A stretch of DNA of 64,000 nt from Actinoplanes siamensis. Lineage in GTDB: Bacteria; Actinomycetota; Actinomycetes; Mycobacteriales; Micromonosporaceae. Of the stretch, positions 37,174 to 45,378 are shown piece by piece. The notes beneath the pieces are model-generated. The model made no database searches. It saw only the letters and a list, made by a program, of their open reading frames with translations, and had not been told where the DNA came from. The number at the start of each line of letters is the position of its first letter. Position 1 is the stretch's first letter. The DNA is taken from positions 1 through 64,000 of the forward strand of contig NZ_BOMW01000019.1 in the NCBI RefSeq assembly GCF_016862395.1, written 5' to 3'. Made by a program: the position numbers and the translations under genes.

Positions 37174-37635
37174 ATGGGCAAGGTCGTGGCGGTGGAGTAC
37201 GTGACCCTGGACGGCGTCTTCGAGGAGCCGTCCTGGAGCGCCCCGTACTTCGACGAGGAGCTGAGCGCCTGGCAGGACCGGAACCTGCGGGAGGCGGACG
37301 CGATGTTGCTGGGCCGGCGGACCTACGAGGGGCTCAGGACCGCCTCGATGCTGAAGTACGTCGCCACCACCACGCTCACCACGCTGGAGGGGAACGCTGT
37401 CGTCTTCCCGGGTGACCTGGCCGGCCTCGGGAACCTGCTGATCACCGGCAGCGCCACCCTGGTGAACCATCTGACCAGACACAACCTGATCGACGAGTAC
37501 CGGCTGATGGTCTGCCCGGTGGTGCTCGGCGAGGGGCGGCGGCTCTGGGCGGAGGGCACCCGGGTCGCCCTGGCCCTGAAGGACTCCTGGACCACGGCGA
37601 CCGGTGTCCAGGTGGTCACCTACGTACCCGCCTAG
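37174..37635 (+). CDS. Dihydrofolate reductase-like (RibD C-terminal) protein
   Basis: 153 residues, start set by GGAAGGAG. V-A-V-E-Y-V-T-L-D-G-V-F-E-E-P is the typical opening of the RibD_C/DHFR-like family; G-R-R-T-Y-E-G near residue 50 is the NADPH-binding arginine motif, and V-L-G-E-G-R-R-L-W near residue 125 is the closing block. These stand-alone proteins reduce pterin- or pyrimidine-like substrates in ways seldom known. Single gene, divergent from gltX by ~70 bp. Confidence 0.85.
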   Translation: MGKVVAVEYVTLDGVFEEPSWSAPYFDEELSAWQDRNLREADAMLLGRRTYEGLRTASMLKYVATTTLTTLEGNAVVFPGDLAGLGNLLITGSATLVNHLTRHNLIDEYRLMVCPVVLGEGRRLWAEGTRVALALKDSWTTATGVQVVTYVPA

Positions 37636-37672
37636 GCGCGCACCGCGCGGCGCGGCGTTTCCGTGGCGAAAG

Positions 37673-37706
37673 GCGAGGCCCGCCGCGGAAACGCGACGGG
37701 CCTCGC
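37673..37706. terminator. Hairpin between convergent genes
   Basis: GCGAGGCCCG pairs with CGGGCCTCGC over a 14-base loop in the 84-bp gap between the reductase-like gene and aceE. Confidence 0.75.
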
Positions 37707-37719
37707 TCGGATCGGAGGA

Positions 37720-40458
37720 TCAGCTGTCGCCACCGGTCTCGCCGACCGGGGCCGCGTTCACGTCGTCGATCGCGTACTTCTTGGCGGCCTCGCCCGGCAC
37801 GTGCGCCGGCACCTTGCCGCGCAGCGCGAGCTCACGCAGCGTGGCGACGGCCACCGACTCGCCGTCCACGTGGAAGTGGCGGCGCAGCGCGTGCCGGGTG
37901 TCGCTCATGCCGAAGCCGTCGGTGCCCAGCGAGGTGTAGCCGTTCGGTACCCAGCGGGCGATCAGGTCCGGCACCGCCCGCATCCAGTCGCTGACCGCGA
38001 CCGACGGGCCCTCGGTGTCCTCCAGCTTCTGCTGGATGTACGGCTTGCGGGGCTGGTCACTCGGGTGGAGCAGGTTGTGCTCCTCCGCCTCGACCGCGTC
38101 GCGCCGCAGCTCGGACCAGGAGGTGACCGACCAGACGTCGGCGCTGACCCCCCAGTCCTGGGCGAGCAGCTCCTGCGCCTTGAGCGCCCAGCGCATGCCG
38201 GTTCCGGAGGCCAGCAGCTGCGCCTTCGGGCCGTCGGAGAGCGAGCTCTCGGAGTACCGGTAGATGCCCTTGAGCAGGCCCTCCACGTCCACACCGGCGG
38301 GCTCGGCGGGCTGGATCGCCGGCTCGTTGTAGATGGTGAGGTAGTAGAAGATGTTCTCCTGCTTCTCGCCGTACATCCGGTGCAGGCCGTTCTCGACGAT
38401 GTGCGCGATCTCGTACGCGAACGCCGGGTCGTACGCCACGACGGCCGGGTTCGTCGCCGCGATCAGCAGCGAGTGCCCGTCCTCGTGCTGCAGGCCCTCA
38501 CCGTTGAGCGTGGTGCGGCCGGCGGTGGCGCCGAGCAGGAAGCCCCGGGCCATCTGGTCGGCCGCGGCCCACAGCTCGTCGGCGGTCCGCTGGAAGCCGA
38601 ACATCGAGTAGAAGATGTACAGCGGGATCATCGGCTCGTCGTGCGTGGCGTACGACGTGCCGGCCGCGATGAAGCTCGCCGTCGAGCCGGCCTCGTTGAT
38701 GCCCTCGTGCAGGATCTGGCCGTTCGTCGCCTCCTTGTAGGACAGGAACAGCTCCCGGTCCACCGAGGTGTACGTCTGGCCGTGCGGCGAGTAGATCTTC
38801 TTGGTCGGGAACAGCGAGTCCATGCCGAACGTGCGGGCCTCGTCCGGGATGATCGGCACCCACCGGGCGCCGAACTCCTTGTCCTTCATCAGGTCCTTGA
38901 GCAGGCGCACGAAGGCCATCGTGGTGGCCACCTTCTGCTTGCCGCTGCCGCTCTTGACGCCGCTGAACTGCGAGGACTCCGGGATCGCCAGCGACTTGGC
39001 CTTGGTGCGCCGGGACGGCACGTAACCGCCCAGATCGCGCCGGCGCTCCTGCATGTACTGGTACTCGTCGGACTTCTCACCGGGGTGGAAGTACGGCGGG
39101 AGGTACGGGTTCTCCTCCAGCTGCTTGTCGCTGATGTCGAGGTAGAGCCGGTCCCGGAAGCCCTTCAGGTCCTCCAGGGTCAGCTTCTTCATCTGGTGCG
39201 TGGCGTTGCGGGCCTCGAAGTGCGAGCCCAGCGTCCAGCCCTTGATGGTCTTGGCGAGGATCACCGTCGGCTGGCCGGTGTGCTCGGTGGCCGCCTTGTA
39301 CGCCGCGTAGAGCTTGCGGTAGTCGTGACCGCCGCGCTTGAGGTTCCAGATCTCCTCGTCGGTCATGTGTTCGACGAGCTTGCGGGTGCGCGGGTCGCGG
39401 CCGAAGAAGTGCTCCCGCACGTACGCCCCGGACTCGCCCTTGTAGGTCTGGTAGTCGCCGTCGGGCGTGACGTTCATCAGGTTGACCAGCGCGCCGTCGG
39501 TGTCCGCCGCGAGCAGCGAGTCCCACTCCCGGCCCCAGACCACCTTGATCACGTTCCAGCCGGCGCCGCGGAAGAAGGACTCCAGCTCCTGGATGACCTT
39601 GCCGTTGCCGCGCACCGGGCCGTCGAGCCGCTGCAGGTTGCAGTTCACCACGAAGGTGAGGTTGTCCAGTTCCTCGCGGGCGGCCAGGCCGATCGCGCCG
39701 AGCGACTCGACCTCGTCCATCTCGCCGTCGCCGAGGAACGCCCAGACGTGCTGCTGGCTGGTGTCCTTGATGCCGCGGTTGTGCAGGTAGCGGTTGTACC
39801 GCGCCTGGTAGATCGCGTTCATCGGGCCGAGGCCCATGCTGACGGTCGGGAACTCCCAGAAGTTCGGCATCAGCCGCGGGTGCGGGTAGGACGGGAGGCC
39901 GCCACCCGGGTGGCTGAGCTCCTGGCGGAAGCCGTCGAGCTGGTGGGTGGTGAGCCGGCCCTCGAGGTAGGCGCGCGCGTACATGCCGGGGGAGGCGTGG
40001 CCCTGGAAGAAGATCTGGTCGCCGCCGCCCGGGTGGTCCTTGCCGCGGAAGAAGTGGTTCATGCCCACCTCGTAGAGGCTGGCGCTGGACGCGTACGACG
40101 AGATGTGGCCTCCGACGCCGATCTCGGGACGCTGCGCGCGGTGCACCAGCATGGCGGCGTTCCACCGGACGTAGGCCCGGATGCGCCGCTCCACGAACTC
40201 GTCGCCGGGGAACCAGGGCTCCTGCTCCGGCGTGATCGTGTTGATGTAGTCGGTGGACGTCAGTGGCGGAACGCCCACCTGTCGTTCGCGAGCGCGCTCC
40301 AGCAGGCGCAACATCACGTACCGGGCTCGTTTGGCGCCCCGCTCGTCGATGACTCCGTCGAGGGACTCGATCCATTCGTTTGTTTCCGAAGGGTCGATGT
40401 CGGGAAGTTGGCTCGGCAGGCCATCGCTGATCACCGGGCGCTTGCGCTCCGTGGCCAC
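37720..40458 (-). CDS. aceE: Pyruvate dehydrogenase E1 component, homodimeric type
   Basis: 912 residues from the GTG with GAGG eight bases upstream. Thiamine-diphosphate motif: F-L-G-D-G-E-M-D-E...F-V-V-N-C-N-L-Q (GDG to N-x-N). [11 protein letters not shown] and H-P-G-G-G-L-P-S-Y carry the conserved active-site His residues. Length and order match AceE of actinobacteria. It decarboxylates pyruvate and acetylates the lipoyl domain of E2, producing acetyl-CoA for the nearby fatty-acid genes. Codon bias is strong, as for highly expressed genes. Confidence 0.95.
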   Translation of the reverse strand: MATERKRPVISDGLPSQLPDIDPSETNEWIESLDGVIDERGAKRARYVMLRLLERARERQVGVPPLTSTDYINTITPEQEPWFPGDEFVERRIRAYVRWNAAMLVHRAQRPEIGVGGHISSYASSASLYEVGMNHFFRGKDHPGGGDQIFFQGHASPGMYARAYLEGRLTTHQLDGFRQELSHPGGGLPSYPHPRLMPNFWEFPTVSMGLGPMNAIYQARYNRYLHNRGIKDTSQQHVWAFLGDGEMDEVESLGAIGLAAREELDNLTFVVNCNLQRLDGPVRGNGKVIQELESFFRGAGWNVIKVVWGREWDSLLAADTDGALVNLMNVTPDGDYQTYKGESGAYVREHFFGRDPRTRKLVEHMTDEEIWNLKRGGHDYRKLYAAYKAATEHTGQPTVILAKTIKGWTLGSHFEARNATHQMKKLTLEDLKGFRDRLYLDISDKQLEENPYLPPYFHPGEKSDEYQYMQERRRDLGGYVPSRRTKAKSLAIPESSQFSGVKSGSGKQKVATTMAFVRLLKDLMKDKEFGARWVPIIPDEARTFGMDSLFPTKKIYSPHGQTYTSVDRELFLSYKEATNGQILHEGINEAGSTASFIAAGTSYATHDEPMIPLYIFYSMFGFQRTADELWAAADQMARGFLLGATAGRTTLNGEGLQHEDGHSLLIAATNPAVVAYDPAFAYEIAHIVENGLHRMYGEKQENIFYYLTIYNEPAIQPAEPAGVDVEGLLKGIYRYSESSLSDGPKAQLLASGTGMRWALKAQELLAQDWGVSADVWSVTSWSELRRDAVEAEEHNLLHPSDQPRKPYIQQKLEDTEGPSVAVSDWMRAVPDLIARWVPNGYTSLGTDGFGMSDTRHALRRHFHVDGESVAVATLRELALRGKVPAHVPGEAAKKYAIDDVNAAPVGETGGDS

Positions 40459-40503
40459 AGGCAATCCTCTTGGTTGAGTGTCGGAACCGGTGCGATCCAG
40501 GTG

Positions 40504-40580
40504 GCGTATCGCCCGGAGGTCTCCATCCTGCCTCTTAACGGTGGGCATCGTCACGCCTAACGGTCGGGGCAGCGATACGC
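40504..40580 (-). promoter_or_regulatory. Direct and inverted repeats upstream of aceE
   Basis: TTAACGGT (40535-40542) and CTAACGGT (40557-40564) are direct repeats 22 bp apart. GCGTATCGC (40504-40512) and GCGATACGC (40572-40580) form a perfect inverted pair flanking them. The block lies 45-120 bp upstream of the aceE start and may bind a regulator. Confidence 0.45.
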
Positions 40581-40610
40581 GACACATGTACCGACCAGTA
40601 ACTTTGTGGA

Positions 40611-41015
40611 TCACCCGGCGAGGAAGGAGAACCGCACCTGCCGGGTCGGGTTGTCGCCATTGGGATCCACCAGGCAGATCGACTGCCACGTGCCGAGCGC
40701 GATCCGGCCGCCGATCACCGGCAGCGTGGCGTAGGGCGGGATCCAGGCGGGCAGCACGTGGTCGCGGCCGTGCCCCCGTGAGCCGTGCCGGTGCCGCCAC
40801 TTGTCCTCGGCCGGCAGCAGCTCGCCGATCGCGGTGAGCAGGTCGTCGTCCGAGCCGGCCCCGGTTTCGATGATCGCCAGTCCGGCCGTCGCGTGCGGCA
40901 CGAAGACGTGCAGCAGCCCGTCGGTCTCCGATCCGACGAACCGCTCCGCCTCGCTGGTGATGTCGACGACGACCGGTGAGCTCCCGGTCCGGACCGTGAT
41001 CACTTCGGTGCGCAT
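40611..41015 (-). CDS. YjbQ/UPF0047 family protein
   Basis: 134 residues, the full family length. [26 protein letters not shown] and L-G-T-W-Q-S-I are the three conserved blocks with the clustered His residues. The family is sometimes called secondary thiamine-phosphate synthase because overexpression can replace ThiE; its real role is uncertain. Its neighbours, aceE and the E1 fusion, both belong to thiamine-diphosphate enzyme families, an intriguing but unproven association. Confidence 0.88.
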   Translation of the reverse strand: MRTEVITVRTGSSPVVVDITSEAERFVGSETDGLLHVFVPHATAGLAIIETGAGSDDDLLTAIGELLPAEDKWRHRHGSRGHGRDHVLPAWIPPYATLPVIGGRIALGTWQSICLVDPNGDNPTRQVRFSFLAG

Positions 41016-41100
41016 CCGACGAGCCTAGCCGGAAGATCGACATCGATGATCGGGCTTCCGGCGGGTGGCACGGCTCGCCCGGGTCCGCGATGCTGATTTC

Positions 41101-43335
41101 GTGACCACCCCGCAAAACCTCGACGAGCGGTTCCGCGAAGCGGTCTCGGCCCTGCGCACCCCGGAGCACCGGCGCGCCCCCGGCGACCCGGTCCGCGACG
41201 GCTCCGCGCTGACCGGCGCCCGTGCCCTGGAACTCTTCGACGCCCAGCTCACCAGCCGTCACCTCGACCTCGCCGCGCGCTGGCTGCGCAGCTTCAACGA
41301 AGGCTTCCACACCGTCGGCTCGGCCGGCCACGAGGGGAACGCGGCGGTCGCCGCGGCGCTGCGCGACGACGACCCGGCGCTGCCGCACGACCGGGCCGCC
41401 GCCTTCTATTGCGTACGGGCCGCCCGCTCGTCCCCGGAGAACCGCGCCCAGCGGCTGGAGGACGCCGCCCGCGACATCCTGCGCGGGGTCGTGGCGTCGG
41501 TCCGGGACCCGATCAGCGGCGGCCGCGACAAGGTCTTCGGCAACGCCGCGCTGCACCTGGTCCCGGTGGTCTCGACGCCGGCGGGCCATCTGCCGAGAGC
41601 TGTCGGACTGGCGTACGGCCTGAGCCGCTCACCCGATCCGCGCTGGCCCGCCGACGCCATCGTGGCGGCCACCTTCGGCGACGACGGGGCCGACCAGCCG
41701 GGCGCCGTCGCGGCCCTGCACGCGGCCGGCTGGCACGACCGGGCCGGGCAGCCGATCCCCCTGCTCCTGGTCTGCGAGGACGACGTCTGCGAGGACGACG
41801 CGCCCGGCGGGCCGGCCGAGGACGGCTGGGTGGCGGCGGTGCTCCGCGGCCGGCCGGGGGTGCGGTACTCCGCCGCGGACGGCTGCGACCTGGCGGCCAC
41901 GTTCGACGCCGCGGCCGAGGCGGCGCAGTACGTGCGCCGCGAGCGCCGCCCCGCGGTGCTGCACCTGGGCACGGTGCGCCTGCTGGGCGACCCCGGCGAC
42001 CCGGAACCCGGCGCCGGCCTGGACCGCGACCCGCTGGCCGGCACCGCCCGGCTGCTGGTCGAGGCCGGCCTGCTCGGCCCGGACGACGTGATCACCCGGT
42101 ACGACGAGGTCGGCTGGCAGGTCCGCAAGGCCGCCGAGGAGGTGCTCGGCGAGCCGAAACTGGCCACCGTCGGCGAGATCGTGGCCGCGCTGGCCCCGCG
42201 CCGGCCGCTGCGGGTGGCGCACGCGATCGCCGACGCCGCGGGCCGGGCCACCGGGCCGGCCGCGGCGAACCGGTCCCGGGTCTTCGGCGGCCGCCTGCCC
42301 GAGCAGGCCGGCCCGATGACCCTGGCGCAGACCCTCAACGCCACCCTGACCGACGCCCTCGCCGCCCGCCCGCAGCTGCGGGTCTTCGGCCCCGGCGCCA
42401 CCCGCGGCGGGCGCCACGGGGTCACCGCCGGGCTGCACGAGCGCGGCGGCGACCGGGTCTTCGACACCCCGCCGGACGCCACCAGCGTGCTCGGGCTGGC
42501 GCTCGGCGCCGGGCTGGCCGGCCTGCTCCCGGTGCCCGAGCTGCCCGGCCTGGCCGCCCTGCACAGCGGCGAGGACCAGCTGCGGATGGAGGCGGCGACC
42601 ATGTCGTTCCTCTCCTCCGGCGCCTACCGCAACCCGCTGGTGCTGCGCGTCCCGGCGCTGGCCGACCCGTTCGGGCTGGGTGGCCCGCTGGCCAACGACA
42701 ACTCGCTGGCGGTGCTGCGGGACGTGCCCGGTCTGGTCGTCGCGGTGCCGGCCCGGGCCCAGGACGCCGCCCCGATGCTGCGCACCTGCCTGGCCGCCGC
42801 CGAGGTGGACGGCAGCGTCTGCGTCTTCCTGGAGCCGGCCGCGCTGTATCAGACGAGGGACCTCTATCAGCAAGGCGACAACGAGTGGCTGGCGGTCTAT
42901 CCGGGCCCCGACCGGTGGGCCGGCGAGCACGCCCCGATCGGTCGCGCGCGCATCTACACCCTGGGCACGGGGCAGGACCTGACCATCGTCACGTACGGTG
43001 GCGGTGTGCGGATGTCCCTGCGAGTCGCGGCCCGGCTGGCCGCCGACGGGTACGGCACCCGGGTGGTCGATCTACGCTGGCTGAGCCCGCTTCCCGTCGC
43101 TGACCTGGTGCGCGAGTCGCTGGCCACGGGCCGGGTGCTGATCGTCGACGAGACCCGCCGCTCCGGCGGGGTCGGCGAGGGCGTGCTGGCGGCGCTGGTC
43201 GACGGGGCGTTCGTCGGGTCCGCGCGCCGGGTGGCCGCGGCCGACGCCCCGGTCCCGCTGGGGCCGGCGGCACAACACGTGCTGGTGGGGGAGGATGCCA
43301 TCACACAGGGTGCCCAGGCCCTGCTGGCGCGGTAA
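41101..43335 (+). CDS. Fused E1-alpha/E1-beta 2-oxoacid dehydrogenase-like protein with altered cofactor site
   Basis: 744 residues. The N-terminal half is E1-alpha-like: [17 protein letters not shown] and [11 protein letters not shown]. The C-terminal half from ~residue 415 is transketolase/E1-beta-like ([21 protein letters not shown]) ending in the usual domain with [14 protein letters not shown]. The family normally has a G-D-x-x-x-N...N diphosphate site and C-E-D-N-G-x-x-I-S; here these read G-D-D-G-A-D-Q-P-G and [11 protein letters not shown]. The Asn ligands seem lost. It may be inactive or bind the cofactor differently. GTG at 41065 would lengthen it by 12 residues. Confidence 0.78.
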   Translation: MTTPQNLDERFREAVSALRTPEHRRAPGDPVRDGSALTGARALELFDAQLTSRHLDLAARWLRSFNEGFHTVGSAGHEGNAAVAAALRDDDPALPHDRAAAFYCVRAARSSPENRAQRLEDAARDILRGVVASVRDPISGGRDKVFGNAALHLVPVVSTPAGHLPRAVGLAYGLSRSPDPRWPADAIVAATFGDDGADQPGAVAALHAAGWHDRAGQPIPLLLVCEDDVCEDDAPGGPAEDGWVAAVLRGRPGVRYSAADGCDLAATFDAAAEAAQYVRRERRPAVLHLGTVRLLGDPGDPEPGAGLDRDPLAGTARLLVEAGLLGPDDVITRYDEVGWQVRKAAEEVLGEPKLATVGEIVAALAPRRPLRVAHAIADAAGRATGPAAANRSRVFGGRLPEQAGPMTLAQTLNATLTDALAARPQLRVFGPGATRGGRHGVTAGLHERGGDRVFDTPPDATSVLGLALGAGLAGLLPVPELPGLAALHSGEDQLRMEAATMSFLSSGAYRNPLVLRVPALADPFGLGGPLANDNSLAVLRDVPGLVVAVPARAQDAAPMLRTCLAAAEVDGSVCVFLEPAALYQTRDLYQQGDNEWLAVYPGPDRWAGEHAPIGRARIYTLGTGQDLTIVTYGGGVRMSLRVAARLAADGYGTRVVDLRWLSPLPVADLVRESLATGRVLIVDETRRSGGVGEGVLAALVDGAFVGSARRVAAADAPVPLGPAAQHVLVGEDAITQGAQALLAR

Positions 43336-43339
43336 ATTG

Positions 43340-43385
43340 CCACACACTCGGTGCGCCACTTGCGCCGGGGGCCCGGAGTGTGTGG
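43340..43385. terminator. 10-bp inverted repeat after the E1 fusion gene
   Basis: CCACACACTC pairs with GAGTGTGTGG across 26 bases, 5 bp past the stop codon. Either the terminator of that gene or an operator for the following one. Confidence 0.5.
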
Positions 43386-43443
43386 ACTACCCCCAGGTTC
43401 CGGTGCGTTTTTGATGCATTTCACGGCTAGGAGGATTTGGACA

Positions 43444-43875
43444 GTGAGCGCGACCGCGGGTCAGGCCGACGGCGTACGCAGCCTGGCGGACCGGTTCGGC
43501 TTCGAGCCGAACATGGTGGTCATGGAGATGGGTTACGACGACGACGTCGACGAGGAACTCCGTGACGCCCTGACCGAACGCGTCGGTGAATTGGTCGACG
43601 AGGACACCGACGAGGTCGTCGATGCGGTGCTGTTGTGGTACCGCGACGGCGACGGTGACCTGTTCGAGCTGCTCACCGATGCCCTCGGCCCCCTCGCCGA
43701 CAACGGCGTGGTGTGGCTGCTGACCCCGAAGGCCGGCCGCGACGGGCACGTCGAACCGAGCGAGATCAGCGAGTCGGCGCCCACCGCCGGCCTGCAGCAG
43801 ACCTCGACGGTGAACGCCGGCAAGGACTGGACCGGGGCTCGACTCGTCTCCCCGCGGGGCGCCAAGAAGAAGTAG
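43444..43875 (+). CDS. DUF3052 family protein
   Basis: 143 residues from a GTG with AGGAGG ten bases upstream. Acidic. S-L-A-D-R-F-G-F-E-P-N-M-V-V-M-E-M-G-Y-D-D-D-V-D opens the conserved domain, and V-W-L-L-T-P-K-A-G-R near residue 95 closes it; the C-terminus is basic (S-P-R-G-A-K-K-K). DUF3052 is widespread in actinobacteria and usually near aceE, as here. Function not established. Confidence 0.88.
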   Translation: MSATAGQADGVRSLADRFGFEPNMVVMEMGYDDDVDEELRDALTERVGELVDEDTDEVVDAVLLWYRDGDGDLFELLTDALGPLADNGVVWLLTPKAGRDGHVEPSEISESAPTAGLQQTSTVNAGKDWTGARLVSPRGAKKK

Positions 43876-43952
43876 CTCACCGCTCGATCCCCACCCCCAG
43901 GTCGGCGTCCCCTCGCGGGCGCCGGCCGACAGGCATGACTAGGCTTGGCCGG

Positions 43953-44411
43953 GTGCCGATCGAGGTGGGCGCGCCGGCGCCGGATTTCCTGCTCAAGGAC
44001 CAGAACAACCAGGAGGTACGCCTCGGCGGCTTCCGCGGCCGCAAGGCGGTGCTGCTGGTCTTCTACCCGCTCGCCTTCAGCCGGCGCTGCCACGGGGAGC
44101 TGACCGAGATCCAGGAGCACCTGGGCGACTACGCGAACGAGCGGGTCCAGGTGCTCACCGCCAGCGTCGACTCGGTCTACAGCCACAAGGTCTGGGCGGA
44201 GCAGGAGGGCTTCGAGTTCCCCCTGCTCGCCGACTTCTGGCCGCACGGGGAGGTGGCCCGCGCCTACGGAGTCTTCAACGAGCAGACCGGCTTCGCCAAC
44301 CGCGGCACGTTCCTGATCTCACCCGAAGGCGTGATCCTCTTCGCCGAGATGACCGGTCCCGGCGAGTCCCGCGACCAGTCCGCCTGGCGCGCCGCCCTGG
44401 CCACCGTGTGA
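43953..44411 (+). CDS. Peroxiredoxin (AhpE-like / thiol-specific antioxidant)
   Basis: 152 residues from the GTG at 43953; TAGGCT lies 7 bases upstream, so the transcript is probably leaderless. ATG at 43935 is an alternative. The AhpC-TSA fold is clear: A-P-D-F, L-V-F-Y-P-L-A-F-S-R-R-C-H-G-E with the peroxidatic Cys (Ser in place of the usual Thr three residues before it), then S-V-D-S, F-P-L-L-A-D and R-G-T-F-L-I-S-P-E-G. No second resolving Cys, so 1-Cys type. Reduces peroxides in the cytoplasm. Confidence 0.9.
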   Translation: MPIEVGAPAPDFLLKDQNNQEVRLGGFRGRKAVLLVFYPLAFSRRCHGELTEIQEHLGDYANERVQVLTASVDSVYSHKVWAEQEGFEFPLLADFWPHGEVARAYGVFNEQTGFANRGTFLISPEGVILFAEMTGPGESRDQSAWRAALATV

Positions 44412-44739
44412 CCACACCCCACCCCCGCCGGCCGGCACCCGTCCCGACCGCCGCGGCGTCCAACCCTGGCGGATCGTGCCGCCGGCCATTGCGCTCCGCG
44501 CCCGCAGCTGCCGTGCATTGACGCCGGAGCCCTGTCCCGCGGCCCAGCGAGCCCCGCGCCCGCAGCTGCCGTGCACTGACGCCGCAGCCCTGTCCCGGGG
44601 CCCAGCGAGCCCCGCGCCTACGGCCCGCGGCGCGGCGCCGCCGGCCCCCGGCCCGCAGCGCTCTGCGTCCGTGGTCCGCAGCGCTCTCGGCCCGCGATCC
44701 GTGGCAGGGTAGGATGACCACTCCGGCGAAGCCGTAGCC
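44412..44739. other. 328-bp gap with tandem repeats
   Basis: It is filled largely by the 58-bp tandem repeat listed at 44496 and simple GC-rich sequence, and leads to the tRNA promoter region. No gene seen. Confidence 0.6.
44496..44618. repeat. 58-bp tandem repeat, two copies plus partial third
   Basis: Units start at 44496, 44554 and 44612 with CCGCGCCCGCAGCTGCCGTG; the first two full units differ at only a few bases, and the third breaks off after CCGCGCC. They sit between the peroxiredoxin gene and tRNA-Val. Confidence 0.85.
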
Positions 44740-44814
44740 GGGCGCGTAGCTCAGTGGGAGAGCACTCGCCTTACAAGCGAGGGGTCGTAGGTTCGAAACC
44801 TACCGCGCCCACCA
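44740..44814 (+). tRNA. tRNA-Val (anticodon TAC)
   Basis: 75 bases including encoded CCA. Acceptor arms GGGCGCG and CGCGCCC pair; D-loop AGCTCAGTGGGAGAGC; anticodon stem CTCGC/GCGAG with loop CTTACAA, anticodon TAC; T-arm GTAGGTTCGAAACCTAC. All arms pair correctly. It marks the left boundary of the CRISPR-Cas region. Confidence 0.96.
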
Positions 44815-44825
44815 CCGTGAGCAGC

Positions 44826-44865
44826 ACCGGAGCGGACACCGAACGGGTCGGCCGTCCGCTCCGGT
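44826..44865 (+). terminator. Terminator after tRNA-Val
   Basis: ACCGGAGCGGAC pairs perfectly with GTCCGCTCCGGT over a 16-base loop, followed by CTCATTCTT. 12 bp past the tRNA 3' end. Confidence 0.85.
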
Positions 44866-45008
44866 CTCATTCTTGGTCTCAGTTGCTCTTCCACGGCAGG
44901 ACGGCAACCTGCTCGGCGATGCCGCTGTCAGTGCTTTCTGAAAGTTGACCCTCTTTGGGTTCTTGGGTTCGAGTACTCGTCGCAACCTCCATGATGATCG
45001 GCGTGTTG

Positions 45009-45357
45009 ATGGCGAGACGTGGACGTAAGCGGCGGTTGGACGTTGAAACCCGGTACTGGGGGATGATCCTGGCCGGTCTCCGGACGGTGCAGGCGTGCAA
45101 GATCCTCGGGATCGGCCGCAAGACCGGCTATTGGGTGGCCGGCCGAGCACGGCGGCGTGCCGCCGGTCCGGCTGGTCGAAGCGGCGCGGTGCGGACGGTA
45201 CTTCTCGCTGCTGGAACGGCAACGGATCGCCACCCTGCGTCGAGACGGGCTCGGAGCGCGTGCGATCGCGGAGGTGCTGGGCCGGTCGACCTCTACGATC
45301 AGTAGGGAACTGCGCCGCAACACCCGCCTGCACGACGTGGCCTACCGATTCCGAAGA
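45009..45357 (+). pseudogene. IS30-family transposase remnant, frameshifted and truncated
   Basis: The first part reads M-A-R-R-G-R-K-R-R-L-D-V-E-T-R-Y-W, then an L-R-T-V-Q-A-C-K-I-L-G-I HTH. Around 45140-45160 the frame shifts, and the other frame continues P-P-V-R-L-V-E, then R-Q-R-I-A-T-L-R-R-D-G-L-G-A-R-A-I-A-E-V-L-G-R-S and T-S-T-I-S-R-E-L-R-R-N, the IS30 (Tra8) DNA-binding signature. Homology stops about 20-30 bp before the first CRISPR repeat; the integrase core (DDE) is missing. So only the N-terminal third of a dead transposase remains. Confidence 0.8.
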
Positions 45358-45378
45358 ATGCAACCCCTGTGTGCCCCG

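Noticed and set aside
37663..40560. Very long open frame on the plus strand opposite aceE
   Set aside because: It is the mirror of strong third-position GC bias in aceE. Its product is low-complexity Arg/Val/Leu/Gly without domains, and aceE on the other strand is unmistakable.
40459..41589. N-terminal extension of the aceE frame to 41589
   Set aside because: The frame stays open by chance across yjbQ and the E1 fusion gene start; AceE homology and a ribosome site place the start at 40458.
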